64,000 bases of DNA. It comes from CAVYXK01 sp963708245. GTDB taxonomy: Bacteria; Pseudomonadota; Alphaproteobacteria; Acetobacterales; Acetobacteraceae. The position numbers and the translations under genes are program-made. Numbering within the stretch: the first letter of the stretch is position 1; every line of letters starts with the position of its first letter. Location: positions 7,936,001 through 8,000,000 of the forward strand of contig OY970201.1 of NCBI GenBank assembly GCA_963708245.1. Reading direction: 5' to 3'. Shown piece after piece: positions 9,023-17,927 of the stretch. The notes below the pieces were generated by a model that worked only from the letters and a program-made list of their open reading frames with translations, ran no database searches and was not told the DNA's origin.

Positions 9023-9373
9023 CTACTCCACTGGCACGAAGATCGAGTGACGCATCTGCCCGCCGACTGATTTCGACAGGTGTCCCTTGCCGGTCACATC
9101 TTCGACCAGCAAGACTTCGCCGGCGCCGATCACCCGGCTTTCACCGTCGCTTGCGGTGATCCGTACGCCGCCGTCCAGGTTGATGATGTATTGCCGGCGT
9201 GGCGCCGTATGCCAGTCTAGGTCGTAGTCGCCGGCGGTTTCGCGGAAGATGATGCCGTTTGCCGGCAGGCGCGCGGAGAGTTTGCTGCTGTGCCGCTCCT
9301 CCACCCATTGCACTTCGATGTCGCGGAAATGCAACTCACCGTGCTCGTCGGCGTAGAGATTGTGGATGCGCAT
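9023..9373 (-). CDS. Small cupin-domain protein
   Basis: A 116-residue single-domain cupin-like protein. It has the beta-barrel pattern with LDWHTAPRRQYIINLDG in the first cupin motif region and GEVLLVEDVTGKGH in the second; the His pattern is only partly that of a metal site. No signal peptide. Members are annotated as uncharacterised cupins, and a substrate cannot be assigned. It ends 3 bases from the convergent lolA stop codon. Confidence 0.75.
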   Translation of the reverse strand: MRIHNLYADEHGELHFRDIEVQWVEERHSSKLSARLPANGIIFRETAGDYDLDWHTAPRRQYIINLDGGVRITASDGESRVIGAGEVLLVEDVTGKGHLSKSVGGQMRHSIFVPVE

Positions 9374-9473
9374 CGCGGCCTTCTCCCGCTGATGAGAGTG
9401 CGCATGCTAGCCTGACGGCGCAGCGCCGGCCACGTCTTTCCCGACTCGACGCCGCAGTTGCAGTCTACGACGC

Positions 9474-12400
9474 ATGAACATGCTCGTTCCTCCGGCGCAA
9501 GTCCGACAGCGGCCGACTGACGCTGAGATCATTCAGATTGTCGGCCAGCGCCCATTCAAGGACGGCGAATACTACGCCGCTATCGGGCGCGTCCGGCAGG
9601 TTACCGTTGCGGAAGACGGCAGCGTGGTGGAGGCCGAGACCAAGGGAACGGCGGCACACCCCTATCGCCAGCACGTCACGCTCCGCCAGCGGGCGAGCGG
9701 ATCGCTCGACATCCGAGGCACCTGCACCTGCCCGGTTGGGTTCAACTGCAAGCACGTTGCTGCCGCGTTGATCTCCGCACGCCTTACGCATCGGCTGGGA
9801 CTGACCGCGCCGGCGACGGCGCAGCCTGAGCCGCAGGTGGTGGCGGGCGAGCCGGGGCTCACTGGCGCGCTCGGTGCGTGGCTCAGGGACATCGGTGAGG
9901 ACCCGCAGCCCAGCGCCGAGCGCGAGCCCGAGAAACGCTATCTGGTGCTCTATGTCCTGCGGCTGAACGCGAACGCGCGTGGCATCGATACTCTGGCAAT
10001 CCAGCCCTTTGGGGCGGAGTTGCGGAAAGGACGGCAGTGCGCCGAGCGGCAGCTTCCACCGGAACGGTGGACTGGCCCCAAGCTTCCCACCTATTCGCAG
10101 CCGGAGGACCGCCTGCTGTTGAACCGGCTCGCTTGTCGCCAGAAGGGCACGCCGACGCCCGAGGACGACCCGCCGGAGACGCTGCGGCGCATTATCGCGA
10201 CAGGTCGTGCGCACTGGGAATCCGTCACCGGCCCGGTCGTGGCCGAGGGCCTGGTGCGGCCCAGCCGGCTTGGCTGGCGCATGACCGAAGATTGCAGCCA
10301 AGTCCCGACGATCGAGTTGGAGCCGGGGGTGTGCGCAATGCGCATCCCCGAGCCATGGTATGTCGAGCCGAAGACCGGGCTGGTCGGCCCTCTGTCGCTG
10401 GAGATACCGGAGCGGGTGGCGACCCGGCTGCTCGCTGCGCCACCTATCCCGGCCACAGAGGCCAACCGTGTGCGCAGCGAATTGGCGCGTCGCTTTGCCG
10501 GGATTGCCATCCCTCCACCGGCCGAGATGCCGGAGCCGGAGCTTGTGCAGGGGCCGCCGCAACCCTGCCTGCGCCTGCTGCTCGGCCCGGAACCCGCCGT
10601 CCTCAACCGCTATGCGACGGGTCCGAAGCCGCAGCGGCCGCCGATGGCGCGCCTCTCGTTCTGCTACGGACCGGTGACCACCCCATTCCGCAAGTCGGTC
10701 GATATCGTATCGCTTGAGGGGCGGCTGTATCGCGTGATGCAGGACAAGGCTGCGGAAAACGCCGCCGCCACCGAGCTTTCCGCCCTCGGTTTCCAGCGTC
10801 ACGCCGAAGCCCAGCCGTATTCCTGGAACCTGCCGAACCCGGACGACCTGGTGCTGCCGGGCGACGACAGCACGGGCTGGCTGCGCATGCTCGTGCACGA
10901 GGTCCCCCGGCTGCGCCGCGACGGCTGGCAGATGGAGATCGACCCCGATTTCCCGCTGCGCGTCGTGGAGCCCGAGGGTGATTTTACCGCCGAACTGGAA
11001 GAGGGCTCCGGCATCGACTGGCTGGAGTTGCATCTGGGCGTGTTGGTCGAAGGCGAGCGAGTGGACCTCGTGCCTGGCCTGGTGAAGCTGATCGCGGCGA
11101 CCCCCGGCGAGGCTCTGACTGAAGCGCTTGGGGACGCGGCGGATGACACGCCATTTGTCGTGCCGCTGTCGGATGGGCGGCTGCTGTCGCTGCCGCTCGG
11201 ACGGATCCGCACCATGCTGCTGGCGCTGGCTGATCTGTTCGCTGCCGGCGGGATCGATGCCGAGGCAGGCCGGGTCGGCTTCACCCGGCTGAATGCCGCC
11301 GAGCTTGCGGTGCTGGAGACCGCGGTCCCCGACCTGGTATGGCGCGGCGGCGAGGCGCTGCGTGCGCTCGGTCGCCAGCTTCGCGAAGCCGGTGACACGA
11401 TTCCGCCCGCCGCGCTGCCCGAGGGTTTTAGTGGCACGTTGCGTCCGTATCAGGCGCAGGGGGTGGACTGGCTCCAATTCCTGCGCGGCGCCGGGATCGG
11501 TGCCGTGCTGGCCGACGACATGGGCCTCGGCAAGACCGTGCAGACGCTCGCGCATCTGGTGATCGAGCAGGCCGAGGGCCGGCTAGATCGCCCGGCGCTG
11601 ATCGTCTGCCCGACCAGCCTGGTGCCCAACTGGGCAGCGGAGGTGGAGCGCTTCGCGCCGGGGCTGCGGTTGCTCGTGCTGCACGGACCGGCGCGCCGGG
11701 AGCGCTTCTGTGATATCCCGGCGCACGACCTGGTGATCACCAGCTACGCGCTGATCAGCCGCGACGCGGAGGTGCTGACGGCCCAGGACTGGCACATCGT
11801 CGTGCTGGACGAGGCGCAGATGATCAAGAACCCGGCCGCCGAGACGACAAAGCTGGTCGCCGGGCTGAAGGGTCAGCAGCGGCTGTGCCTGTCGGGCACT
11901 CCCCTCGAGAACCATCTCGGCGAGCTGTGGTCGCTGTTCAATTTCCTCGCACCCGGCTTTCTGGGCTCGAGCAAGTCATTTCGTTCTCGTTATCGGATGC
12001 CGATCGAGAAACGCGGCGACGAGACGCGACGGGCGCTGCTGGCGCGGCGGGTGCGGCCGTTTCTGCTCCGTCGCACGAAAGAAGAAGTGGCGACCGACCT
12101 GCCGCCCAAGACCGAGATCGTCGAGCAAGTGGAGCTGGAGCCGGCACAGCGGGCGATCTACGAGAGCATTCGTCTCGCCATGCACGAACGCGTCCGCAAG
12201 GCGATTGCCGAGCGCGGGCTTGCGCGGTCGGGCATCATCATCCTGGATGCGCTGCTGAAGCTACGGCAGGCATGCTGCGATCCGCGGTTGTTAAAGATTG
12301 CGTCGGTGAAGCGAACGAAGCCGGGGTCAGCCAAGCTGGAGCGGCTGATGGAACTGCTGCTTACGCTGCTGGACGAGGGGCGGCGGGTGCTGGTGTTCTC

Positions 12401-12830
12401 GCAGTTCACCTCGATGCTGGAGCTGATCATCCCGCGCTTAGATGACGCCGACATCTCGTTCGCGCTGCTGACCGGCGACACGATCGATCGGCGCACACCG
12501 ATCCATCGCTTCCAGTCAGGCGAGGTGCCGGTGTTCCTGCTGAGCCTGAAAGCCGGTGGGAAGGGACTGAACCTGACGGCGGCGGACACCGTGATCCACT
12601 ACGATCCGTGGTGGAATCCGGCGGTGGAGGACCAGGCGACCGACCGTGCACACCGGATCGGCCAGTCGAAGCCGGTGTTTGTGCACCGGCTGGTGACGAT
12701 CGATACGATCGAACAGAAGATGGAAGTGCTGAAGGCGCGCAAACGGGCGCTGGTCGCCGGGATATTGGATGCGGAGCGTGGCGGGACGCTGACGATGACC
12801 GAAGCGGATATCGAGATGTTGTTTGGATAG
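9474..12830 (+). CDS. SNF2-family DEAD/DEAH-box helicase with N-terminal SWIM zinc finger
   Basis: A 1,118-residue protein. Residues about 65-105 form a SWIM finger (Cys84-x-Cys86 ... Cys92-x-His94), a nucleic-acid or protein binding module. A long middle region of unknown structure follows, then a SNF2 ATPase: Walker A DDMGLGKT near 681-688, the DEAQ box near 778, LSGTPLENHLGELWSLFNF, and the helicase C lobe with LLSLKAGGKGLNLT and ATDRAHRIGQ. It should be an ATP-driven double-stranded DNA translocase. Bacterial SWIM-SNF2 proteins are often called RapA- or HepA-like, but no RNA-polymerase role is shown here. The frame is fully open and it stands alone. Confidence 0.92.
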   Translation: MNMLVPPAQVRQRPTDAEIIQIVGQRPFKDGEYYAAIGRVRQVTVAEDGSVVEAETKGTAAHPYRQHVTLRQRASGSLDIRGTCTCPVGFNCKHVAAALISARLTHRLGLTAPATAQPEPQVVAGEPGLTGALGAWLRDIGEDPQPSAEREPEKRYLVLYVLRLNANARGIDTLAIQPFGAELRKGRQCAERQLPPERWTGPKLPTYSQPEDRLLLNRLACRQKGTPTPEDDPPETLRRIIATGRAHWESVTGPVVAEGLVRPSRLGWRMTEDCSQVPTIELEPGVCAMRIPEPWYVEPKTGLVGPLSLEIPERVATRLLAAPPIPATEANRVRSELARRFAGIAIPPPAEMPEPELVQGPPQPCLRLLLGPEPAVLNRYATGPKPQRPPMARLSFCYGPVTTPFRKSVDIVSLEGRLYRVMQDKAAENAAATELSALGFQRHAEAQPYSWNLPNPDDLVLPGDDSTGWLRMLVHEVPRLRRDGWQMEIDPDFPLRVVEPEGDFTAELEEGSGIDWLELHLGVLVEGERVDLVPGLVKLIAATPGEALTEALGDAADDTPFVVPLSDGRLLSLPLGRIRTMLLALADLFAAGGIDAEAGRVGFTRLNAAELAVLETAVPDLVWRGGEALRALGRQLREAGDTIPPAALPEGFSGTLRPYQAQGVDWLQFLRGAGIGAVLADDMGLGKTVQTLAHLVIEQAEGRLDRPALIVCPTSLVPNWAAEVERFAPGLRLLVLHGPARRERFCDIPAHDLVITSYALISRDAEVLTAQDWHIVVLDEAQMIKNPAAETTKLVAGLKGQQRLCLSGTPLENHLGELWSLFNFLAPGFLGSSKSFRSRYRMPIEKRGDETRRALLARRVRPFLLRRTKEEVATDLPPKTEIVEQVELEPAQRAIYESIRLAMHERVRKAIAERGLARSGIIILDALLKLRQACCDPRLLKIASVKRTKPGSAKLERLMELLLTLLDEGRRVLVFSQFTSMLELIIPRLDDADISFALLTGDTIDRRTPIHRFQSGEVPVFLLSLKAGGKGLNLTAADTVIHYDPWWNPAVEDQATDRAHRIGQSKPVFVHRLVTIDTIEQKMEVLKARKRALVAGILDAERGGTLTMTEADIEMLFG

Positions 12831-12843
12831 GAGTAGGGAGTGG

Positions 12844-13118
12844 TTGGCTCCCAAGCGCACCGGGCCGATGACGGCTGGCGAAGTACTGCGCGAGGAGTTC
12901 ATGGTATCGCTCGGCCAATCCGGGCGCGCATTGGCCCGCAAGCTCGGATGTACCCTCGAATCGCAACACTGAAATTGTCGTCGGCGAGCGTGTAGTTGCT
13001 GTTGAGACTGAGATCTTGCTTGGCGAGAGTCTTCGAGACGTCGGCCGAGTTCTGGCTCAACCTGCACATGGCGCACGATCTGGAGGAGGCGCGTCGCCGG
13101 ACTCGCCGGGCTGCGTAA
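12844..13118 (+). pseudogene. higA: HigA-like addiction-module antitoxin, two frameshifts
   Basis: Three overlapping frames together spell a HigA-type XRE antitoxin: MTAGEVLREEFM and LARKLG in the first, PSNRNTEIVVGERVVAVETE in the second, and FETSAEFWLNLHMAHDLEEA in the third, ending in TAA at 13118. The junctions lie near 12950 and 13030. HigA normally neutralises the HigB RNase and represses its own operon. No higB is visible next to it, so this is a dead orphan fragment. It starts 14 bases after the helicase stop; the TTG at 12844 is the most distal plausible start, and ATG at 12868 is an alternative. Confidence 0.75.
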
Positions 13119-13223
13119 AGGTTCCACCATTCGCGCTGGCAGGAAGCCGCCGAGCAGGTGGGAAAGCGTCGAAAAACCACGGTCAGCTTTACGCATCCCG
13201 ATCAACGCGCAAGAGTGGCGCTC

Positions 13224-14786
13224 ATGACAAATCCTCTCTCTGCCCGTCTGGATCGTGTTCTCGACAGGCTGCCGCATGCGTACGCCGGACCCGGCGGAGC
13301 ATTAGCTGTGCTGCGCCGCGGCGAGGTGTTGGTGCGCCACGCCTGGGGCTGGGCCAATGCCGAGCGGCGCATCGCATTCACGCCCCGCACGCTATTCCGT
13401 ATGTGTTCCATCACCAAGCAGTTCACCTGTGGCCTGGTGCTGGATGCCTTCCCTGATCCGTCGGTGCTGGATGGTGATGCGCGCGCCCGCCTGCCGCTGC
13501 TGGAGGAGACAGTGCCGGACGCACTGCATCTGTGCCATAACCAGTCCGGGCTGCGAGACTATTGGGCGCTGGCGATGCTGCATGGCTCGCCGGCCGAGGC
13601 GCCGTTTGCCGACACTGAAGCTGACCGGGTCATTGCCAGCACACGGACACTGCACTTCGTGCCGGGCACTCGCTACTCCTACGCCAATCAGAACTTTCGT
13701 ATCCTGACCGACATCCTGCAGGAGCGCACCGGCCGCAGTTTCGCGGAGCTGCTGCGCGACCGCCTGTTCAATCGTGCTGGCATGCACAGTGCGTTCCTTG
13801 CTGCGGACACCCGCGCCATGCCGGACGGCGCGGAGGGCTATGAGGGGACACAAGCCACTGGATTTCGTGCCGCGGAGAATCGAGTCCTGTGGAGTGGCGA
13901 TGCCGGGCTGGGCGCCTGCCTCGATGACATGATCGCCTGGGAACGCTACATCGACACCGTACGCGATGACGCGGATTCATTGTATAGCCGGCTCTCCGCC
14001 CCGGTCAGCTTCGCTGACGGCGCCCCTGCCATGTATGGGTTCGGCCTGAATCGCGTAACCGAACTGGGTCGTGCGGTCACCAGTCACGGCGGGGCACTGC
14101 GCGATTGGCGCAGCCACCGGTTGTACATGCCCTCCGAGCGCGTTTCTGTCGTTGTCATGTTCAATCACCTGGCGGACGCGCACGAAGCAGCGGTGGACGT
14201 GCTAGCTGCCGTGCTGGGCGAAGCTCGCCGACGACCTGAGGTCACCGTGCCGGCGCCGGGTTGGCTTGGCGCCTATACCGAACCGGAGACCGCACTTGTA
14301 GTGCGCATCGACGCTGCCGCGAATGGGCAGGTGCGCCTGCGCTACGGCTCTCATCCGGACCGGCTCGACTTGCAGGCTGACGGCACCGCACAGTGTGCCA
14401 GCGCGCGGTTGCGACCTGACAATGGCGGTCTTTGGATGGACCGCCCGTACGAGAATCAAAGCTCATGGCTACATCCGTGTGAGGGCGCGCCGACCAAAGA
14501 CGTCGCCGGTTGCTATCGCTGCGAGGAGCTGGATACCGAGCTGACCGTGACTGACGCTGGCGACGTGCTCTATGGTGGCTTCTCTGGTTTTTTGGGTCAG
14601 GGGCGCATGGAGATGCTCGACCCGATTGGCCTGGATATCTGGACGCTGCCTTGTCTGCGCGCGCTGGACCACACGCCACCTGGCGACTGGACGCTGGCGT
14701 TCCGGCGCGACGGGGCGGGCCGGGTGGTGGGTGTTGGGGTCGGCTGTTGGCTGGCTCGCCGGTTGCCGTACTTGCGGGTTGGCTGA
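13224..14786 (+). CDS. dap: D-aminopeptidase (DAP-type, peptidase family S12)
   Basis: A 520-residue penicillin-recognising-type hydrolase whose length and motif spacing match the D-aminopeptidase of Ochrobactrum (three domains: a catalytic alpha/beta domain and two C-terminal beta-barrels). Ser62-Ile-Thr-Lys65 is the SxxK nucleophile motif, Tyr153-Ala-Asn155 is the YxN motif, and HGG near residue 289 takes the KTG position. The family removes N-terminal D-residues such as D-Ala from peptides and amides. The ATG at 13224 is preferred to one 22 codons upstream because these numbers then coincide with the characterised enzyme. No signal peptide is visible, so it is probably cytoplasmic. Confidence 0.82.
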   Translation: MTNPLSARLDRVLDRLPHAYAGPGGALAVLRRGEVLVRHAWGWANAERRIAFTPRTLFRMCSITKQFTCGLVLDAFPDPSVLDGDARARLPLLEETVPDALHLCHNQSGLRDYWALAMLHGSPAEAPFADTEADRVIASTRTLHFVPGTRYSYANQNFRILTDILQERTGRSFAELLRDRLFNRAGMHSAFLAADTRAMPDGAEGYEGTQATGFRAAENRVLWSGDAGLGACLDDMIAWERYIDTVRDDADSLYSRLSAPVSFADGAPAMYGFGLNRVTELGRAVTSHGGALRDWRSHRLYMPSERVSVVVMFNHLADAHEAAVDVLAAVLGEARRRPEVTVPAPGWLGAYTEPETALVVRIDAAANGQVRLRYGSHPDRLDLQADGTAQCASARLRPDNGGLWMDRPYENQSSWLHPCEGAPTKDVAGCYRCEELDTELTVTDAGDVLYGGFSGFLGQGRMEMLDPIGLDIWTLPCLRALDHTPPGDWTLAFRRDGAGRVVGVGVGCWLARRLPYLRVG

Positions 14787-14797
14787 CGCGGCTTTGG

Positions 14798-16575
14798 TTA
14801 TTCCCCCGCCTCTTCGGCTAACAGGAATCCGTTGTGACACAACGCGCCACGCACGCCTTCGATGCGCGCCGCACGGTTCGCTGGTGTCGAGTAGCGCTCG
14901 GCCAGGGAAGGGCGCGGGTCGCCGCTACGCTCGCGCTCCTCGCGCGTTGCGGCGAAGGCGATGAAGCTGCCGTCGCGGTCGGCCAACTCGCCGGCCGGGT
15001 AGGGCGGGGCGTAGAGGTTCCAGCCGGTGTGCGTGCCGGTCGGGACCGCGATGTCAGGCAGACGGATGCCAGCAATTTCGTTGCCATCGGTATCGACCTG
15101 GGGCACGAGCGTGCGCCAGGTGCGTTCCGGCGGCGCGGGATCAACCCAGTCCGAGAGCGGTGCCGCGTCATTGGCGAAACGTGGCGGCTCAACGCCAGGA
15201 ATAGCGGGGAAACGCAGCGCATCGGCTGGCACCAGGGTGCCGTCGTCAACGCGCGGCAGGCGAGAGGGCGGGGGTTCGCGACCGTTGCTCACCTATTCGT
15301 CCAGCGCGGCAAGCAGGGCGCGCACTGCCGGCATCGGATCGTGCCAGTTGCGCAGGTAACGGCAGGGACCGGGGTCGCGTGGCATGCCGGCTTTACCCGC
15401 ATGCTGCGTACCGGCGATCAGATAGCCGCGCGTATTGGGCGGCAGCGCCATATCGTGTGTGCCGTCGGGATCGGTGTGCAGCAGGGATGCGCCCTTCTGC
15501 CAGTACTCGGTCGAGGTGTTGGTCTCGATCAGCTTCGGATCGGTCTCGTCGCCGCGCAGCAGCGCCGCGGCGGAAAACGGCGGCTCGATCTCTGGGAAAT
15601 CGTGGTCCTCGTGCCAAGTGCGCGTGCGTGCCGGCTGGGCGAACAGCGCGTTGTGGAACACCCGGCCGATCCCGGCGACGTGCGTGTAAACGCCGTCGAA
15701 CACGCGCCACCCGTCCTCGTCACGATTGAACGCAAGCGCGATGTGATCGCGCAGGTAGCGACCTGCCTGCGAGATACCGAAGGCAAGCGCATGGCTAGGC
15801 GCGCGACCCAGTAACTCATGCCTAGCAGAGCTGTGGCGCAGATACGCGATCAGGTCGCGTGTTGCCGCGAAGCCGAGCCCGCCCAGCCGCGGCTTCGTCG
15901 CCGTGTAGTGGAATTCGTAGATAGAGCCGGGCTCGGGCAGCGTGTCGGCGGCAGCAAGCGAAGGCTACGACCATCGACGAATTCGAATGGGAGTTCGCGA
16001 CGTTGCCCACTCTGCGTGCGGCGGAGCGTCAGTCGGCCTTCGCGCCCGACCGCATCGTAGGATAGCCGGAACGTCTCCAACAGTCCCAGTCGTGTTCCGG
16101 AGACGAACTCCTCGCGAACGCGGCGCGTGATATCGACCACGGGCGCGTCCAGCGCCAGCCCGCCATTGGCGCGCGGCGCGCCTGGGTCCCAGCCGGACCA
16201 GACCAGAGTGAAGCCGCGCTTCAGTGGGAAAGCGTTGCCGCAGTCCTCGATGGTTTGGGGCACATTGCCGGCAGCGCCGGCGCAAACACTGGCGAAGATC
16301 ATCTTCCGGCCGCGGTTGTTCACCTCGTAGAGGATGCGGCCATTACCCTTCGTTGGGTCCGCTGGCCGAAGGACCACGAAGTCAGTTCGGTATTCGACGC
16401 GACCCACCGCATTGCGCGGCGCAAGCTCAATCCCGGCGATCACCGCATTGGCCGGAAGCGCCAGATCGACCTCGCCCGTGGCGACGCCGCTGATCCACAT
16501 ATAGGGACCGGTAGCCCCAAACGCGGCGCCGCCGACAAAGGGGCGTGTCTCGCGGATCTCGATCCCAGTGATCAT
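14798..16575 (-). pseudogene. Alpha/beta hydrolase domain protein (Abhydrolase_10 type), frameshift plus nonsense codon
   Basis: Read from 16575, the frame gives a normal N-terminus (ITGIEIRETRPF, GRILYEVNNRG, LVWSGWDPG) to RSLRLLP near 15960. A one-base shift then leads to the next frame, which continues ADTLPEPGSIYEFHY and includes the nucleophile elbow GISQAGRYLRDH. That frame meets TAG at 15293-15295 exactly where a tryptophan is expected (ALDE-stop-VSNG), and the same frame continues for a further 164 codons to the natural C-terminus. So one frameshift and one TGG-to-TAG change have killed a protein of about 590 residues. It overlaps no neighbour and ends 5 bases before the CoA-transferase pair on the same strand, probably once one operon. 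Confidence 0.8.
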
Positions 16576-16579
16576 GCGG

Positions 16580-17227
16580 TCAGTCCCTCAGCAACGGGGC
16601 CGCGGTGCGCGCGGCCAACTCGTCCCATGACAGGCCGGGGATCATGTCGCGCACCACGAAGCCGCGTGGCGTCACATCTAAGACTGCCAGGTTCGTATAG
16701 ACGCGCCGCACCACGCCCTTCGCGGTCAGAGGATAGGTGCAGCGCTGCACCAGCCGCGGTGCGCCTTCTTTCGTGGTGTGCTCCATGATCACCCAGAGCC
16801 GCTTGGCACCGATCGCAAGGTCCATCGCACCACCGATCTGCTTCAGCGGCTCGTCCGCCGTGCGCGCCCAGTTGGCGATATCGCCGGTCTCCGACACCTC
16901 GAATGCCCCGAGCACGCAGAGATCGAGATGACCACCGCGGGCGATCGCGAAGCTGTCGGCGTGGTGCACAAAGCTGCCGCCGGTGCGCAACGTCACGTGC
17001 TGCACGCCGGCGTTGATCAGGAACGGATTGACCTGATCCGGCAGCGGCGCCGGGCCGATGCCGATCACGCCGTTCTCAGCGTGGATGATCACCTCGCGTT
17101 CGGCGGGGATGAAGTTCGCTACCTCGGTCGGGATGCCTATGCCGAGATTGACCAACCAGCCTTCAGGAATGTCGGCCGCGGCGCGTGCGGCCATGCCGTT
17201 GCGATCGAGCGGAGTCCATGCGGGCAT
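16580..17227 (-). CDS. 3-oxoacid CoA-transferase, subunit B
   Basis: A 215-residue beta subunit of a class I (ScoAB / AtoDA / PcaIJ type) CoA-transferase. It carries the LVNLGIGIPTEVANF segment and the catalytic glutamate in HAENGVIGIGP (SENG-type motif), followed by GGHLDLCVLGAFEVS and MDLAIGAKRL. The enzyme transfers CoA from succinyl-CoA or acetyl-CoA to a 3-oxoacid such as acetoacetate or 3-oxoadipate. The ATG at 17227 follows directly on the alpha subunit gene (11 bases) with GGAG-like bases upstream; longer in-frame starts lie inside subunit A and are rejected. Substrate cannot be decided. Confidence 0.88.
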   Translation of the reverse strand: MPAWTPLDRNGMAARAAADIPEGWLVNLGIGIPTEVANFIPAEREVIIHAENGVIGIGPAPLPDQVNPFLINAGVQHVTLRTGGSFVHHADSFAIARGGHLDLCVLGAFEVSETGDIANWARTADEPLKQIGGAMDLAIGAKRLWVIMEHTTKEGAPRLVQRCTYPLTAKGVVRRVYTNLAVLDVTPRGFVVRDMIPGLSWDELAARTAAPLLRD

Positions 17228-17238
17228 GGCGAACTCCT

Positions 17239-17898
17239 TCAACCGCGGACGTGGACGACGCGGCGGACGAAGAGACCGGGCGTGTGTACGTTGGCAGGGT
17301 CGATATCGCCGAGTTCGACCGCGTGGCGTACTTGCGCGATGGTGAGCGGCGCCGCCATCGCCATGACCGGGTTGAAGTTCCGCTGGCTCTCCCGATAAGT
17401 CAGGTTGCCCCAACGATCGCCCTGCCAGGCATCGATCAGCGCCACGTCGCCGGGTAGCGGATATTCCAACAGACAGAGTTTGCCGCCGATCTCGCGCGTT
17501 TCGCGATCCTCGGCGAGGATCGTGTCGGCAGCGGTGGGCGTATAGGAACCGGTGATGCCGGCGCCCGCGGCGCGCAGCCGCTCGGCCAAAGTGCCCTGCG
17601 GCACGATCTCCACTTCGAGCTTGCCGGCGACATACAGCCGGGCAGCCTCGCTGGCCGGACGAATGTAACTGCAGATCATCTTGCGCACGCGGCCCTCCAG
17701 CAGCAGGCGCGCCACCGCGCTGCCGTCACGCCCACCGGCGTTGCAGACCAGCGTCAGGTCCCGCGCACCCTGCTCGATCAGCCCTTCGAGCAGCGCGAGC
17801 GGCGCGCCGACATCGCCAAAGCCGCCGAGCAGAATGGTCGAGCCATCACTGATCCCCGTCAGCGCATCTGCGATCGAGTCCACGAATTTATCGATCAT
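17239..17898 (-). CDS. 3-oxoacid CoA-transferase, subunit A
   Basis: A 219-residue alpha subunit of a class I CoA-transferase, partner of the gene 11 bases downstream. The oxyanion-type loop STILLGGFGDVGAP is the family GGFGxxGxP motif, followed by LTLVCNAGG, the VRKMICSYI segment and GTLAERLRAAGAGI. The two subunits form an alpha2beta2 enzyme. The operon order A-then-B is standard. A broken hydrolase gene follows on the same strand, which suggests a former small catabolic operon for a carboxylic ester or ketone. Confidence 0.88.
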   Translation of the reverse strand: MIDKFVDSIADALTGISDGSTILLGGFGDVGAPLALLEGLIEQGARDLTLVCNAGGRDGSAVARLLLEGRVRKMICSYIRPASEAARLYVAGKLEVEIVPQGTLAERLRAAGAGITGSYTPTAADTILAEDRETREIGGKLCLLEYPLPGDVALIDAWQGDRWGNLTYRESQRNFNPVMAMAAPLTIAQVRHAVELGDIDPANVHTPGLFVRRVVHVRG

Positions 17899-17927
17899 TT
17901 AGCGGCGATATCCTCGTTGGTGGCGGC

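Noticed and set aside
9465..11555. Long minus-strand open frame of 696 codons
   Set aside because: It is antisense to the SNF2 helicase gene, with composition typical of the complement of a GC-rich gene (His, Arg, Gln rich) and no domain.
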